Under the pieces are notes generated by a model. That model saw only the letters and a list, made by a program, of their open reading frames with translations. It ran no database searches and was not told the origin of the DNA. The translations under genes were made by a program, and so were the position numbers. DNA of 64,000 nucleotides from positions 7,227,501 through 7,291,500 of the forward strand of contig WPIO01000007.1 in assembly GCA_009760855.2 (NCBI GenBank), in the 5' to 3' direction. This document shows positions 46,031-54,640 of the stretch, one piece after another. This DNA comes from Cristatella mucedo. Its lineage: Eukaryota; Bryozoa; Phylactolaemata; Cristatellidae. Every line of letters begins with the position of its first letter. The first letter of the stretch is position 1.

Positions 46031-46284
46031 TGCTCTCTCTCTTTTTTTTTGGTCTTACTCTGTGTGATGCTGCTCCCTGGCAAAGAAAGCTTTCCTTATG
46101 CTCTTGAAGGGTGAGCGAACACTGCTCCAAGAACAAGATGACTGTTGAGAACATCGCCAAGGTTTTTGGGCAGACACTGATGCGACCAGAAGAGGACAGC
46201 AGCTCTGCCGCTTCGCTCTCCAGCGCTCACTGTCACAATGCAGTGATCGAGTACATCTTGACGAACTATGCCAGGATCTTCTAG
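33897..46284 (+). CDS. RhoGAP-domain protein, C-terminal six exons (ARHGAP9/12/15/27-like)
   Basis: RhoGAP proteins speed GTP hydrolysis by Rho, Rac or Cdc42 at membranes and on actin structures. Six exons (33897-34028, 35252-35350, 35645-35722, 36660-36785, 44533-44638, 46110-46284) join in one frame of 237 complete residues plus stop. In order they show the pre-domain LLARRPAMKDLEAKGII, the domain start TTVPKFVERCISAIE, the arginine finger in GLYRV, WDIHVLAGALKMFFREL, LPATRDTLHTLMAHLL and NKMTVENIAKVFGQTLM. The domain length (about 190 residues) and its position at the very C-terminus fit the ARHGAP9/12/15/27 group, although I assign the subgroup only from memory. The usual Pro of FGP is Gln here. 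N-terminal exons were not identified. Introns are 1223, 294, 937, 7747 and 1471 bases; the first four are phase 1 and the last phase 2. Confidence 0.88.
35252..35350 (+). CDS. RhoGAP gene exon (domain N-terminus)
   Basis: The acceptor is TTGCATTGCAG|AAAACA and the donor ACCATGG|GTGAGT, phase 1-1, 99 bases. The peptide NIFNTHLLFLCNREQTTVPK continues FVERCISAIETM. The TVPKFVERC-type helix is one of the most recognisable RhoGAP signatures. Confidence 0.88.
35645..35722 (+). CDS. RhoGAP gene exon (arginine finger)
   Basis: The acceptor is CTTTCTTGCAG|GCCTCG and the donor GACAGTG|GTGAGT, phase 1-1, 78 bases. It encodes GLDAEGLYRVTPSSSEVQAL then RNQIDS. The Arg of LYRV is the catalytic finger inserted into the GTPase active site. 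The usual SG after YRV is TP here. Confidence 0.88.
36464..36596 (-). mobile_element. SINE-B in RhoGAP intron
   Basis: The antisense tail TCGTATAGCACCCCAAAATAAC opens the element. It continues into the decayed hairpin and a tRNA-like head with the B-box relative GGTCTCGAGCC (antisense, about 36527-36537) and GGTTAAGGCACTGGCC (about 36568-36583). It ends at a 13-G run just upstream of the exon at 36660. Confidence 0.78.
36660..36785 (+). CDS. RhoGAP gene exon (LK-FFREL region)
   Basis: The acceptor is TTTTTTGCAG|ATGATA and the donor GCACTCG|GTAGGG, phase 1-1, 126 bases. It encodes LSNWDIHVLAGALKMFFREL followed by QEPLIPFDYYKMFIDAL. The Lys of ALKMFF and the FREL motif are conserved GTPase-contact and structural residues. 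The common LPEPL is LQEPL here. Confidence 0.92.
36786..37940. other. intronic sequence, unassigned
   Basis: This is the beginning of the 7.7-kb RhoGAP intron. No repeat or open frame of note was recognised. Confidence 0.3.
37941..38115. repeat. (GA)n-rich microsatellite block
   Basis: GA and GGGA repeats, with pure GA runs at about 37995-38036 and 38088-38115. The last run abuts the ATTAC tail of the minus-strand LINE B copy. Confidence 0.93.
38114..38378 (-). mobile_element. LINE B 3' end, 5'-truncated
   Basis: The antisense ATTAC tail (GTAATGTAATGTATCT) is followed by family B 3' UTR with CTCCACAAAGTCATAAAGAC and CAGGAGAGTTTTGTATAG, and the last coding segment ([20 protein letters not shown] on the minus strand). 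It is about 94% similar by eye to the end of the 51190-54468 copy, so it is relatively young. Confidence 0.9.
38412..38565 (+). mobile_element. SINE, diverged relative of SINE-A
   Basis: It has an A-box-like TGGCTAAGTGC (about 38423-38433), a B-box-like GGTTTGAATCC (38460-38470), a body with AGTGAAAGGCTCCTTTGCTT (about 38507-38526) and the SINE-A ending GAGGCTGTTGAATCAACTG. The order is as in SINE-A but the sequence differs, so it may be a subfamily or a related SINE. Confidence 0.65.
38597..38769. repeat. (CT)n followed by (TA)n
   Basis: About 140 bases of CT with CGTT interruptions switch at about 38739 to a (TA)n run. Confidence 0.95.
38868..40257 (-). mobile_element. LINE A copy, 5'-truncated, inactive
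   Basis: The minus-strand family A runs from its AATAATTATAATAATG tail to about the LQWF region. The coding part has GVPQDSVLGP, then SADD in place of the catalytic YADD (about 40004), KIGSASISPVESARNLGVMF and LFADLHWLPVKQRIDFKV. Frames are broken in several places: 39220-39822 and 39880-40260 are separate pieces. A local scramble of GACTTGA-like units lies at 39295-39355. It lies in a RhoGAP intron, antisense to the gene. Confidence 0.92.
40258..40405 (+). mobile_element. LINE A internal fragment
   Basis: The plus strand matches the SLDDHISSTVKSAYFQLHNI...TSKLVHAFVTS segment (ACCACATCCAAGTTGATCTA, CATTTGTGACATCCCA) but has frameshifts. It directly follows the 5' edge of the minus-strand copy, giving an inverted junction. 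Confidence 0.75.
40450..40560 (-). mobile_element. LINE A/SINE-B tail remnants
   Basis: The minus-strand tail AATAATACATTTACTATAGC plus CTCTTTCTAGGCACTT is followed by a plus-strand GAGTTATATAAGGGCACTATACAAATGAATTAC end. Two oppositely oriented hairpin tails are thus fused. The second resembles SINE-B. Confidence 0.55.
40588..40758 (-). mobile_element. SINE-A in RhoGAP intron
   Basis: Antisense SINE-A: CTAGCTGCTTAAACAGCCTC end, GGCTATCACCACCGCTTGCA body, B box GGTTCGATTCC (antisense, about 40687-40697) and A box in CTTACCTAGTGTGCCAGCAC. The 5' end is GTGAGCCG at 40751-40758. Confidence 0.9.
40788..41400 (+). mobile_element. degenerate LINE A copy with a tiny LINE B insertion
   Basis: Plus-strand family A C-terminal region (LQLVKNATARL, a CHATTLLTDLK segment, SLKSFGDCAF, and LTTCKQELKTYLF) and a 3' end with CTAGGAAGAGTG and TGCTATACAAATGCC plus an ATT-like tail. 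Between about 40976 and 41024 sits a short LINE B tail (TGTCTTTGTAGAGATACAGA...ACATTACATTTA). It interrupts the LHSL/APAYL segment. Confidence 0.8.
41401..42682. other. intronic sequence, unassigned
   Basis: This part of the 7.7-kb RhoGAP intron has a few frames of 60-70 residues and no motif. Confidence 0.3.
42683..44203 (+). mobile_element. LINE A copy with internal deletion
   Basis: It begins with the linker (SFYKNIVESQMHNPKILMST-like, about 42690-42748), then jumps at about 42840 from DRFSRFFV straight to [11 protein letters not shown]. The RT start, including the NYRPVSL block, is therefore deleted. It continues with VPQDSVLGP, YADD (43114-43125), a TGA stop at 43219-43221, a one-base deletion near 43265 and the C-terminal region, then the full hairpin (AAAGCGCC...GGCGCTTT, about 44136-44176) and an ATT tail. 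It is in the sense orientation of the RhoGAP gene. Confidence 0.93.
44533..44638 (+). CDS. RhoGAP gene exon (LP-N/R-DTL helix)
   Basis: The acceptor is ATTTTTTCTAG|GTATTG and the donor CTGCTCAG|GTAATG, phase 1 in and phase 2 out, 106 bases. It encodes GDSTQQLSTYKLLISMMLPA then TRDTLHTLMAHLLR, matching the family pattern LPxxNxDTLxxLxxHLxRV. It follows a 7.7-kb intron full of LINE and SINE copies. Confidence 0.88.
44639..45530. other. intronic sequence, unassigned
   Basis: A 139-codon frame at 44894-45313 has no recognised domain and no splice context. It is treated as intron. Confidence 0.3.
45537..45570. repeat. (CA)n microsatellite
   Basis: A pure CA run of about 34 bases with TATA flanks. 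Confidence 0.93.
45977..46050. repeat. (CT)n tract upstream of the last RhoGAP acceptor
   Basis: CT repeats ending in TTTTTTTTT (about 46041-46050) lie 60 bases before the acceptor AG at 46108-46109. They may contribute to the polypyrimidine context of the last intron. Confidence 0.85.
46110..46284 (+). CDS. RhoGAP gene terminal exon
   Basis: The acceptor is GCTCTTGAAG|GGTGAGC after a long CT tract. The phase 2 entry completes an Arg codon. It encodes VSEHCSKNKMTVENIAKVFG, QTLMRPEED, a serine/alanine-rich insert and NAVIEYILTNYARIF, then TAG at 46282-46284. The Asn of VENIA is the conserved Asn of the GAP core. FGQTLM replaces the usual FGPTLM. The protein ends right at the domain end. Confidence 0.9.
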
Positions 46285-46320
46285 CGGCTCATCGCTTCCA
46301 CTGGAGCTCTGGGAGCTCGG

Positions 46321-46389
46321 AAGCGGCAGCTGCAGCAGCAGCTGCTGCAGCTCGGAGCTGGGAGAAGCTGCTGCAGCTCGGAGCCGCTT
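46321..46389 (+). repeat. GC-rich hairpin repeat in the probable RhoGAP 3' UTR
   Basis: AAGCGGC (46321-46327) and GCCGCTT (46383-46389) bracket CTGCAGC-rich DNA. Inside, AGCTGCAGCAG (46328-46338) and CTGCTGCAGCT (46342-46352) form a perfect 11-bp stem with a 3-base loop. GCTGCTGCAGCTCGGAG occurs twice. Confidence 0.85.
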
Positions 46390-47165
<776 letters not shown>

Positions 47166-47214
47166 TGTGCATATATGCGCATACACAAGAAGAACCGCTT
47201 TGTACTGCTAATTT

Positions 47215-48302
47215 AACTTGCAGATACCGTTTAAGAAATAATTCGTTCGATCATATAGAAGTAAGGCACGAATGATGTTGAGCTGCCGAATTTGTCCATA
47301 AAAGCGAACAATGTGCAAGACTTTCGATTCCTCAGCTCGATCATGTGACCAGTAGGAATACCTAGCTGCATTAGAGGTCTGTCTTTTAGTTTCCATGGAC
47401 AAAGCTGGCATGGAATGCACGTGCATCGTGTGCACACATGAAGGAAGCACGGCCTGCAGCCAATAATACATTGCTGTCAGAAATGAATATAGACGAGACT
47501 CGAGAGAGATTAGGATCACCTAACATCTACGGGATTGAAGTTTAGTAGAACCCTGCTTCTGCCGGATTGGAGGTTCGAGGACTAGATAGAGGTTCGAGGC
47601 ATGGCCCCTTGAAATTATCCATATCTATGAGTGTTGCAGTGAAAATGTTCAATTTTCCACTTTTTCTTTGCTCGTTGTTTTGAGTTCCACGAGCCTATTC
47701 TTGGGTTTTGAGCGTCATCGAAAGAATAAGACATCCAGCCAGCAGTGTAGCTGGTAGCAGGCTATTAAGAGAGGCAGTGCCCTAATCCGTAGCTGGCCTA
47801 TCGCGCTGGCATCTGCGGCATTATCAACGGCATGCAGATGACCCGCAAGCACCGACATTTTCGCAATTGCAACACGGCCTTTCATGGGAATGCAAGCCAA
47901 CTTCGGCTTCTTGAGTCTGTGGTCGGTGCACAGCCTTGACCTTTCAATGATCGCTCACGGGTGCTCTATCGGAAGCTTCTCCTTTTCCCAGGGAATGAGC
48001 GGGTCCTAGCATTCCAGCTCAAGCCCACGTATTGAGCATATGTCCATAATGGCGAACAAATAAATCCTTCGCATGCACTCTCTTAAACTCCTGCAGAAAG
48101 CTTAAAAACCCAGCAAATAAGTTCCAGCCACGTTTAACAGCCAATCACGCCACAGAGTCAGCACAGTTTTGCACGGTTCGTTCTGCAGCATTGGATTCTG
48201 ACTTGGAACGTAGTTTGAAGGCCATCCGACATTAACAGTATAAAGTGTTTACCAAACCATTTCCAAGTTCGCGGCTAAAAACTTGCTATCGCTAGTTTCT
48301 CA
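47215..48302. other. unassigned sequence
   Basis: No supported feature. An AATAAA occurs at about 48058. Confidence 0.3.
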
Positions 48303-48488
48303 GTGAGCCGTGATGGCACACTAGGTAAGGCGGTTGCTTTCACGGCCTCGGTCACGAGGTCGTAGGTTCGATTCCTGCGGTGGGGCGATCCTTTATCGCC
48401 ACTGCAAGCGGTGGTGATGGCCATAAAGGCTCTTCTGTCGCTATGCAAAAGAGGCTGTTTAATCAGCTAGGATTTATTTATTTATTTA
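48303..48488 (+). mobile_element. SINE-A, best-preserved copy
   Basis: The tRNA-like head is GTGAGCCGTGATGG with A box TGGCACACTAGG (48314-48325) and B box GGTTCGATTCC (48365-48375), 39 bases apart, as expected for an RNA polymerase III promoter. The body GGCGATCCTTTATCGCC...GGCCATAAAGGC and AGAGGCTGTTTAATCAGCTA end in (TTTA)n at 48475-48487. Confidence 0.92.
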
Positions 48489-50199
48489 TCAGTGGCACAA
48501 AGGTATGGCACCTTAAAAGAATACTGCCCGAAAGAAGCTCGAATAGGTGCTTCTTCCTAACAGGAAGTTACGACCTAGCATAAAGACTAGCGTCCACTGG
48601 AGTTTTTGCTAAACAGTAGAAGATCATCTCTGCCGTCATTGCTTAGTCATACCTGGCTTCTAGTGGTGGCGTGCTGGTTCTGCCATCTGCTTCTCCTTGT
48701 CACTAATCATCCCAAAATTTCGGCTGGGCTTTCCTATTTCAGCAACTGTATGCTCTTATTCATACCTTTTTTGCAACATGGCCAGACGAGTCTTGATCAG
48801 CTATATTTGGGTAGAAATGCATTATTTGTATGCAACGCAGACACTTTTCGGCCGAACTCCATCTCCGGAGCTACGCACCGAACGGAAGAGCAGCGATTGC
48901 AAGACTGGTTCATTAAATTTCTCGGGCGCCATCGAATAAAGCGCCTTTCCATTACTGCTATCGTTTAAAGCCAGCGAATGACGATCAAGAAAAGGAAAAG
49001 AATGGCTTGTTCGGGCTACAAGAAAAACTGACGGGATCACGGTCAACCTGTGGATCAAAGGCTTGGAGTTCGCTCTGCACATTGTCTGCATTGCTGACTG
49101 TGTGGTGTTCTAAAACTTCTACTGTACAAAATGCACGTCGAGAGACATCTCGAAACAGCCTTGGCCGCCGGTTAGCTTGTAAATGTCGGTTGCTTTCGAT
49201 TAAGCCTCGTCCGCCTGAGCCTTTTAATCATAGCAGCATTAGTCTTCGAAGTACCGCTGAACGTCGGCTCTGTCGCTCCCCTCTCTAACCGATCCGGAAG
49301 CGCTCCGATAGTCGCTTTACATTTTCGCAGCAATTTTCTGCAGTGAGAGCTGTGCCGGTTGCTCTGCGAGCCGATAGAATTAGAAGCGGGACGAGCTCTT
49401 CGCTTCTAACGAGCCGTGACGGGCCGTGACACCGTTTCTATTATTGCGTCTCAGGAAAAGCTGTGTGCTCACGTGTGGGCATACTGAAGTGGGGCCGGAC
49501 TGCGCCATGCACGACACTATACATGTGATTCGTCGTGTCTATTCGATGGAGAAAAGTAAAAAGAAAACCCAATAATTTGGTTTCTTTCCTATTTGGTATT
49601 ATACTGAGTCTGAAAACCTTTTTTACCTCATTGATGTCTGCTTAAATGTTACCTATGAGGAGGCGTGATTTGAAGCAATACTTTGTCCAAAAAGAACCGC
49701 TTTGTAGATTCCGCCATTTTCAGGAGTCTCTTGTTACAACCAAGACATGCGTCTTAAAAAGACAGGTTGCGTTGGATTGGTTGAGATCTTACTGAGGAAT
49801 AAACCTCATTAAGGGTCCAGCAGATAATGGCAATATTAGATGTCACCTAAATAGGCAAAAGTTTGTCTCTGGCCTGGCTGATCTAAATCGTTGGTTATCA
49901 CCGGGTGTTTACTATCTGCTTAAAGCATGCACTGTTGCACTGCCACATCTGAATTAGTCCTTACTTTTTAAGCGAAAGGATTGCAATCAAACGAGATAGC
50001 ACAAGCAGACTTCCGCAAAATTTTAGCGATTCGCTCTAACCATAATGTAACCTACTTTTGGCCTACCGGACCATCCCGGAATTAGTGCTGCTGTAGTTCT
50101 AGAACGAGTAATCAGAATGCGAAAGTTAAATTTACAAATAGTGGTACACCCTAAACACAGTGCTGCGTAATACGCGATCACTTTACTAGCTCCCTAGCA
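48489..50199. other. unassigned sequence
   Basis: A 120-codon frame at 48606-48968 begins with a hydrophobic stretch but has no family match that I recognise. Nothing else is supported. The last part could be older LINE C. Confidence 0.3.
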
Positions 50200-50775
50200 A
50201 GCATTGAATCAATTTCGCGGTTCTCATTCTGGCTTACGTGTCACTTCACTCGCTTGCACCAGTCTACCTATCCTATCTTCTTGCTCCTCAAATGCGCTTT
50301 CGTGCAATCCGTTTGTATGCATCTGGTAATGTTGCCGTCCCTCACTCTAAAATGAAATCATCAGGCGATTTATCTTTCAGCTAGTGTGCACCAAAAGTCT
50401 GGAACTCTCTTCCGGATTCGCTCACTACGTGCAATCATCTTGCATCCGTAAGGTTAACACAAGACGCATCTGTTCTGGTCAGCTTTCCCTTCCCCTACTT
50501 CCCTTAAATTCTCTCTTTTCCTTTGGTCCCCTAGAGCTCTGGAGCCACACATGTGCGGAGCCACACATGTGCCTGATTCGGTAGATGCTACTTGCCAGAG
50601 GCCCCGAGTCTAACCGGCAGTCACGAGTGTGTTCAACTTTAGCATTCTGGTCTAAGCACGATACTTGCTTGCTTTTGCATGCTTGAAACCGTGCATTTCA
50701 CTAACCTGATGGGTATTGTTCCTTTTACAGATCTTTAAAGCACCCAGATTGGGATTTTCTCTGAGGGCACAATAG
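50200..50775 (+). mobile_element. LINE C copy, degenerate 3' half
   Basis: The plus strand shows L2-type C-terminal remnants: SLAPVYLSYLLAPQ-like (about 50254-50292), a VHQKSGTLF stretch (50387-50410) and KTHLFWSAFP (about 50463-50490). A 3' UTR follows, with TTTAAAGCACCCAGATTGG and TCTGAGGGCACAATAG at 50730-50775, a diverged version of the family A tail. Confidence 0.7.
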
Positions 50776-50943
50776 AGACCACCTAGTATGCTTATATCGT
50801 TTCCATAGCTTCTAGAAGCTTGTCCAGCTGGATCACACAGCTGGATGGCACTAGAACGAAGCTATTAGTGGAACTTCTTTATCTGGCCTTGCCAGTTATA
50901 AATACTTACGACTACAAGCCGTTGCCCCTCAAATCTGGCGATT

Positions 50944-51186
<243 letters not shown>

Positions 51187-51551
51187 ACATTTGTTGAAAT
51201 ATTAGAATGTAGAACATTACATTAGCCGTAGAAGCCCTGCCCTGCAGGAGCCTCGGGGGTGGTCCCTGTTCCTGAACCGGGACCACTCGGCTTTCGACCT
51301 GGAAATGGCGTCCGAAATGCTGCACAGCCGCAGCAACGCCATCCAACCCGAGCGCGAAATGCCGAGCTCCACCAGGCAGGCTTCATTATCTAGCCACCAG
51401 CTGCCCAGGGCGCCGACCATAAAGGGCTCACAACTGCCATCAGGCAGCCAGCAGTCATGATAGACCGGGCTACGGCCTCGAACTAATCACCCTTTCTACG
51501 GGCCGCCACCACCAGGGCATCCTAGATGCATTTCTGCTTACCGAAACCTGG

Positions 51552-52802
51552 ATGACGCCTTGTTCCAGTAGCTGTATTTCCGAGACCACCCCACCCGGGT
51601 TCTCATTCTATCAGTCCATGCGTTCTGACAAGGTTGATGGCGGGGTTGCAATTGTTGTTCGCGAATCGTTTGGCTATAAAATGTGCAGTTTCTCGCATGG
51701 GTCATCGTTTGAATCGGTTGCTATCAGGTCTTCATCAAAGACAATGCCTCTCACCGTTGTGATATACCGGCCTCCTTCTGGCTGTCTAAACTTGTTTATA
51801 GAGGAGTTTTCAGAGTTCCTCGCTAAAATATTTGTGTGTGACAGGCCGCTACTGATTGTAGGAGACTTCAATATTCACGTTGACAACCCTAGCAACAGCC
51901 AGGTCCGCTCATTTCTTGACTGTCTGGAGAATCTTGGTTTGGCCCAACACGTTAATCATAGCACCCACGTCGGTGGCCACATTCTAGATCTCGTGATCAC
52001 TAAGGATGTCCTCCCCACTGACTTTGTGGTGAACCCACTGACCCTCTCAGATCATTGTTCGGTCTCGTTTACTGTTCCTGCTCCCTCGTACGTGCAGGGC
52101 AATGTCGAATTTGCCAAACAACGTAACTTACAAAGCATTGACATGGACAAGTTTTTGAAATCTGTTTGTGATGCAGGCCTTCTTGATCTGCATCCAGACT
52201 CGACCGGCAGCCTCGATACCCTCACTGATGCGATGAACATGACACTCAGGAGTGCTCTTGACAAGCACGCTCCCGTTCGCTCTATCCGTGTTCAAAGTCG
52301 TCGAGATTGCTTTCAATTTACAAAAAAACTCCTTAAGATGCGCCGTGTTAAGCGCAGGCTGGAACGTCGTTTCAAGAAATCGGGGTCTGAGGCAGACCTA
52401 GTCAATTTTAAAGACTTCCTTCGTGTTTACACACGAAAGCTTAAAAAAGCCAGGACTTCTTTTTTCATTAGAAAACTGAATTCCTGCCAGTCGGACACTA
52501 AACAGATTTATAAGACAGTAAACCATTTACTGGCCAATGCTGTCAGGTCTGACTCCCCAGATATTAAGGGCTCAGCCGAAAAGTTTTCAGCCTTCTTTAC
52601 TAAAAAAATTGTGCACCTTCGTGCCTCCATTAAGCCCCCTCCGACCAAAGCAATCGCCGTTCCTCAACCTGTGACCTTTCTTAAAAGATTCTCCGATGTT
52701 TCTGCCTGTGATGTGGCTGCCTTAATAAGGTCTAGCAAAAAGAGCTCGTCTCCTGAAGACCCTATACCTTCATCTGTGGTCTTCACTTGCAGACCAACTT
52801 AG
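51552..52802 (+). pseudogene. LINE B ORF2, endonuclease and linker part
   Basis: The frame is open from 51423 (after a TAA at 51420-51422), so translation may start upstream. An APE-type endonuclease nicks the target DNA. Its signatures are LLTETW (51534-51551, catalytic Glu), GGVAIVVRES, VVIYRPPSG, VGDFNIHVDNP, THVGGHILDLVIT and TLSDHCSV with the catalytic SDH. The first strand with its usual Asn is not recognisable. A linker rich in Lys and Arg follows, then FSAFFTKKI and [12 protein letters not shown]. The frame ends at a TAG because of an indel near 52790. The reverse transcriptase continues in another frame. Confidence 0.9.
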
Positions 52803-52833
52803 CCCTGCCATAACCAAGATTTTTAATGCTTCT

Positions 52834-54399
52834 TTGGGAAAAGGGATCGTCCCCAAGTCCTTCAAATCGGCAATCGTTAGACCTATTCTTAAAAAGCCTG
52901 AATTAGACACAGAGGTCCTAGCAAACTATCGTCCAGTTTCCCTTCTTCCATTCTTATCAAAGACTCTTGAAAAAATTGTTGCTAAGCAGCTAGTTGAACA
53001 TATTGAAAATAATGGAATGTCAGAAACATTTCAATCAGGTTTCAAGAGGCAGCACTCTACCGAAACTGCTCTCCTCCGTGTTAACAATGACATTCTACGT
53101 GGCAACGACGACGGGAATTTCACTGCCCTAGCTCTGCTAGATCTGTCTGCTGCCTTCGACACCATTGATCACGAAGTTCTGCTTGAACGATTGAGAACAA
53201 CGATCTGTCTGGCAGACGAAGCACTGGCGTGGTTTAAATCATACTTGTCTGATCGTGTTCAATCCGTATCGTGTGGGGGTCAGGTCTCAGACATGAGAAG
53301 GGTCACCTGTGGAGTCCCTCAAGGGTCTGTACTTGGTCCCTTGCTGTTCTCCATTTATACGCAACCTCTGGGAAAAGTGATTAAGGCCCATGGAATAGGA
53401 TATCACTTCTATGCTGACGATACTCAGTTGTATTTGTCATTTAAACCGTCGGAATCTGCTGCAGCAACTGAGAAACTGAATGCTTGCCTTGCCGATATTC
53501 GATCCTGGATGTCGGAAAACTTCCTGAAATTAAATGACGATAAAACCGAACTGCTTCTCATAGGACACCCTAAGCGTGTGGCTGGATTAAAAGGCTTTGC
53601 TGTTCTAATAGGTGATGCTATTGTGCGACCTTCACCACGTGCTCGTAATCTAGGTGTCGTGTTCGACAGCTGCCTCAATTTCAAAAGCTTCATTCAGAAG
53701 ACTGCCTCTACAGCTAGCTATCACATCCGATCCCTATCCAAGATTAGAAGCTGTCTCCCTCAGTGGCTTGTAAAAAATTTAACTAGCTCTTTAGTTCTGT
53801 CTCGGCTTGATTATTGTAATTCCCTTTTGGCTGGGCTGCCAAAGAAAGCTATTATGCCACTACAGCGGACTATGAATATGGCTGCAAGGCTGTTCTTCAA
53901 GTCCCAGCGGTTTGAGCACGTGTCACCTTTGCTGGAAGAGCTAGGATGGTTGCCGGTTGAGCAAAGGATACAGAGCAAAGTTCTTATGCTGACCCACAAG
54001 GCCCGCCACGGCTTGGCTCCTTCATACCTAGCTGAACTGCTACATCAGTTTCAGCCTGTTCGCGCCCTCAGGTCCTGTGTGGACAATAATTTAGCTGTCC
54101 CATTCCTCCGCTTAAAGACAGTTGGCGACAGAAGCTTTAGTGCTGCAGGTCCTAGACTGTGGAACTCGCTTCCACAATTCTTACGCAACGACATCTACTC
54201 TCCAACTGCCGACTATGGCACATCTTTTTCAGCGGTCCTGAACTGCTACTTCTATGCTACTCACTACCTCAACTGCTCTCCTAACTCTGCTATGCTTCCC
54301 ACTTTCTCTTTGTTGCGTGAGACGAAGTTTGTTGGGTACCGAATGCGTACCGAAAGCCGCTTAGGCTGTGAGTGTGCTAGACAAAACTCTCCTGCGTAA
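52834..54399 (+). pseudogene. LINE B ORF2, reverse transcriptase part
   Basis: This is the continuation of ORF2 after a frameshift at about 52790; the frame is open from that point and GTG/ATG starts here are not biological. It includes [98 protein letters not shown] (53410-53421), [28 protein letters not shown] and the C-terminal [18 protein letters not shown] and [11 protein letters not shown]. It ends RQNSPA then TAA. It is related to but clearly distinct from family A, and L2/CR1-type by these motifs. All RT blocks are intact. Confidence 0.92.
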
Positions 54400-54402
54400 C
54401 GC

Positions 54403-54427
54403 CCACATGGTCTTTATGACTTTGTGG
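54403..54427 (+). other. LINE B 3' hairpin
   Basis: CCACA (54403-54407) pairs with TGTGG (54423-54427), with an inner GTC/GAC pairing. The motif recurs in the copies at 38114 and 8128. It probably serves as the RT recognition structure of family B, by analogy with other L2/CR1 elements. Confidence 0.55.
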
Positions 54428-54496
54428 AGTTACTGACGGAGATACATTACATTACATCCTTGCTCCAGTCAAACGGCACCGTTGCGTCGATTATAA

Positions 54497-54640
54497 AAAA
54501 ATTAACAGCCGCATTTGTATCGTGGCAGAAGAGCCCTAATGGCTATCACCACCGTTTGTGGTTGGCAATAAAGGATCGCCCACTACAGGATTCGAATACA
54601 ACATCACGGTTGTGAAGAGCAAACAGCTTGCTCCCGGGAC
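54497..54640 (-). mobile_element. SINE-A, degenerate
   Basis: Antisense SINE-A with AAAATTAACAGCC, GCAGAAGAGCCCTAATGGCT, AATAAAGGATCGCCCACTAC and the B box as GGATTCGAATAC (antisense of GTATTCGAATCC). It lies just beyond the LINE B tail. Confidence 0.8.

Larger units (their letters stand above)
51190..54468 (+). mobile_element. LINE B, near-full-length ORF2 copy
   Basis: This is the most complete element in the window, with endonuclease, linker, reverse transcriptase and a 3' UTR ending in ATTAC repeats (54445-54457). The 5' limit is uncertain: the 250 bases after the GA array contain proline- and arginine-rich frames that may be the end of ORF1 or a 5' UTR. One frameshift separates the two long frames, so this copy is probably inactive, although it is otherwise little decayed. 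Confidence 0.9.

Noticed and set aside
48606-48968. 120-codon frame, possible signal-anchor protein
   Set aside because: The hydrophobic start is the only feature; another frame overlaps it (48697-48939) and no domain is visible.
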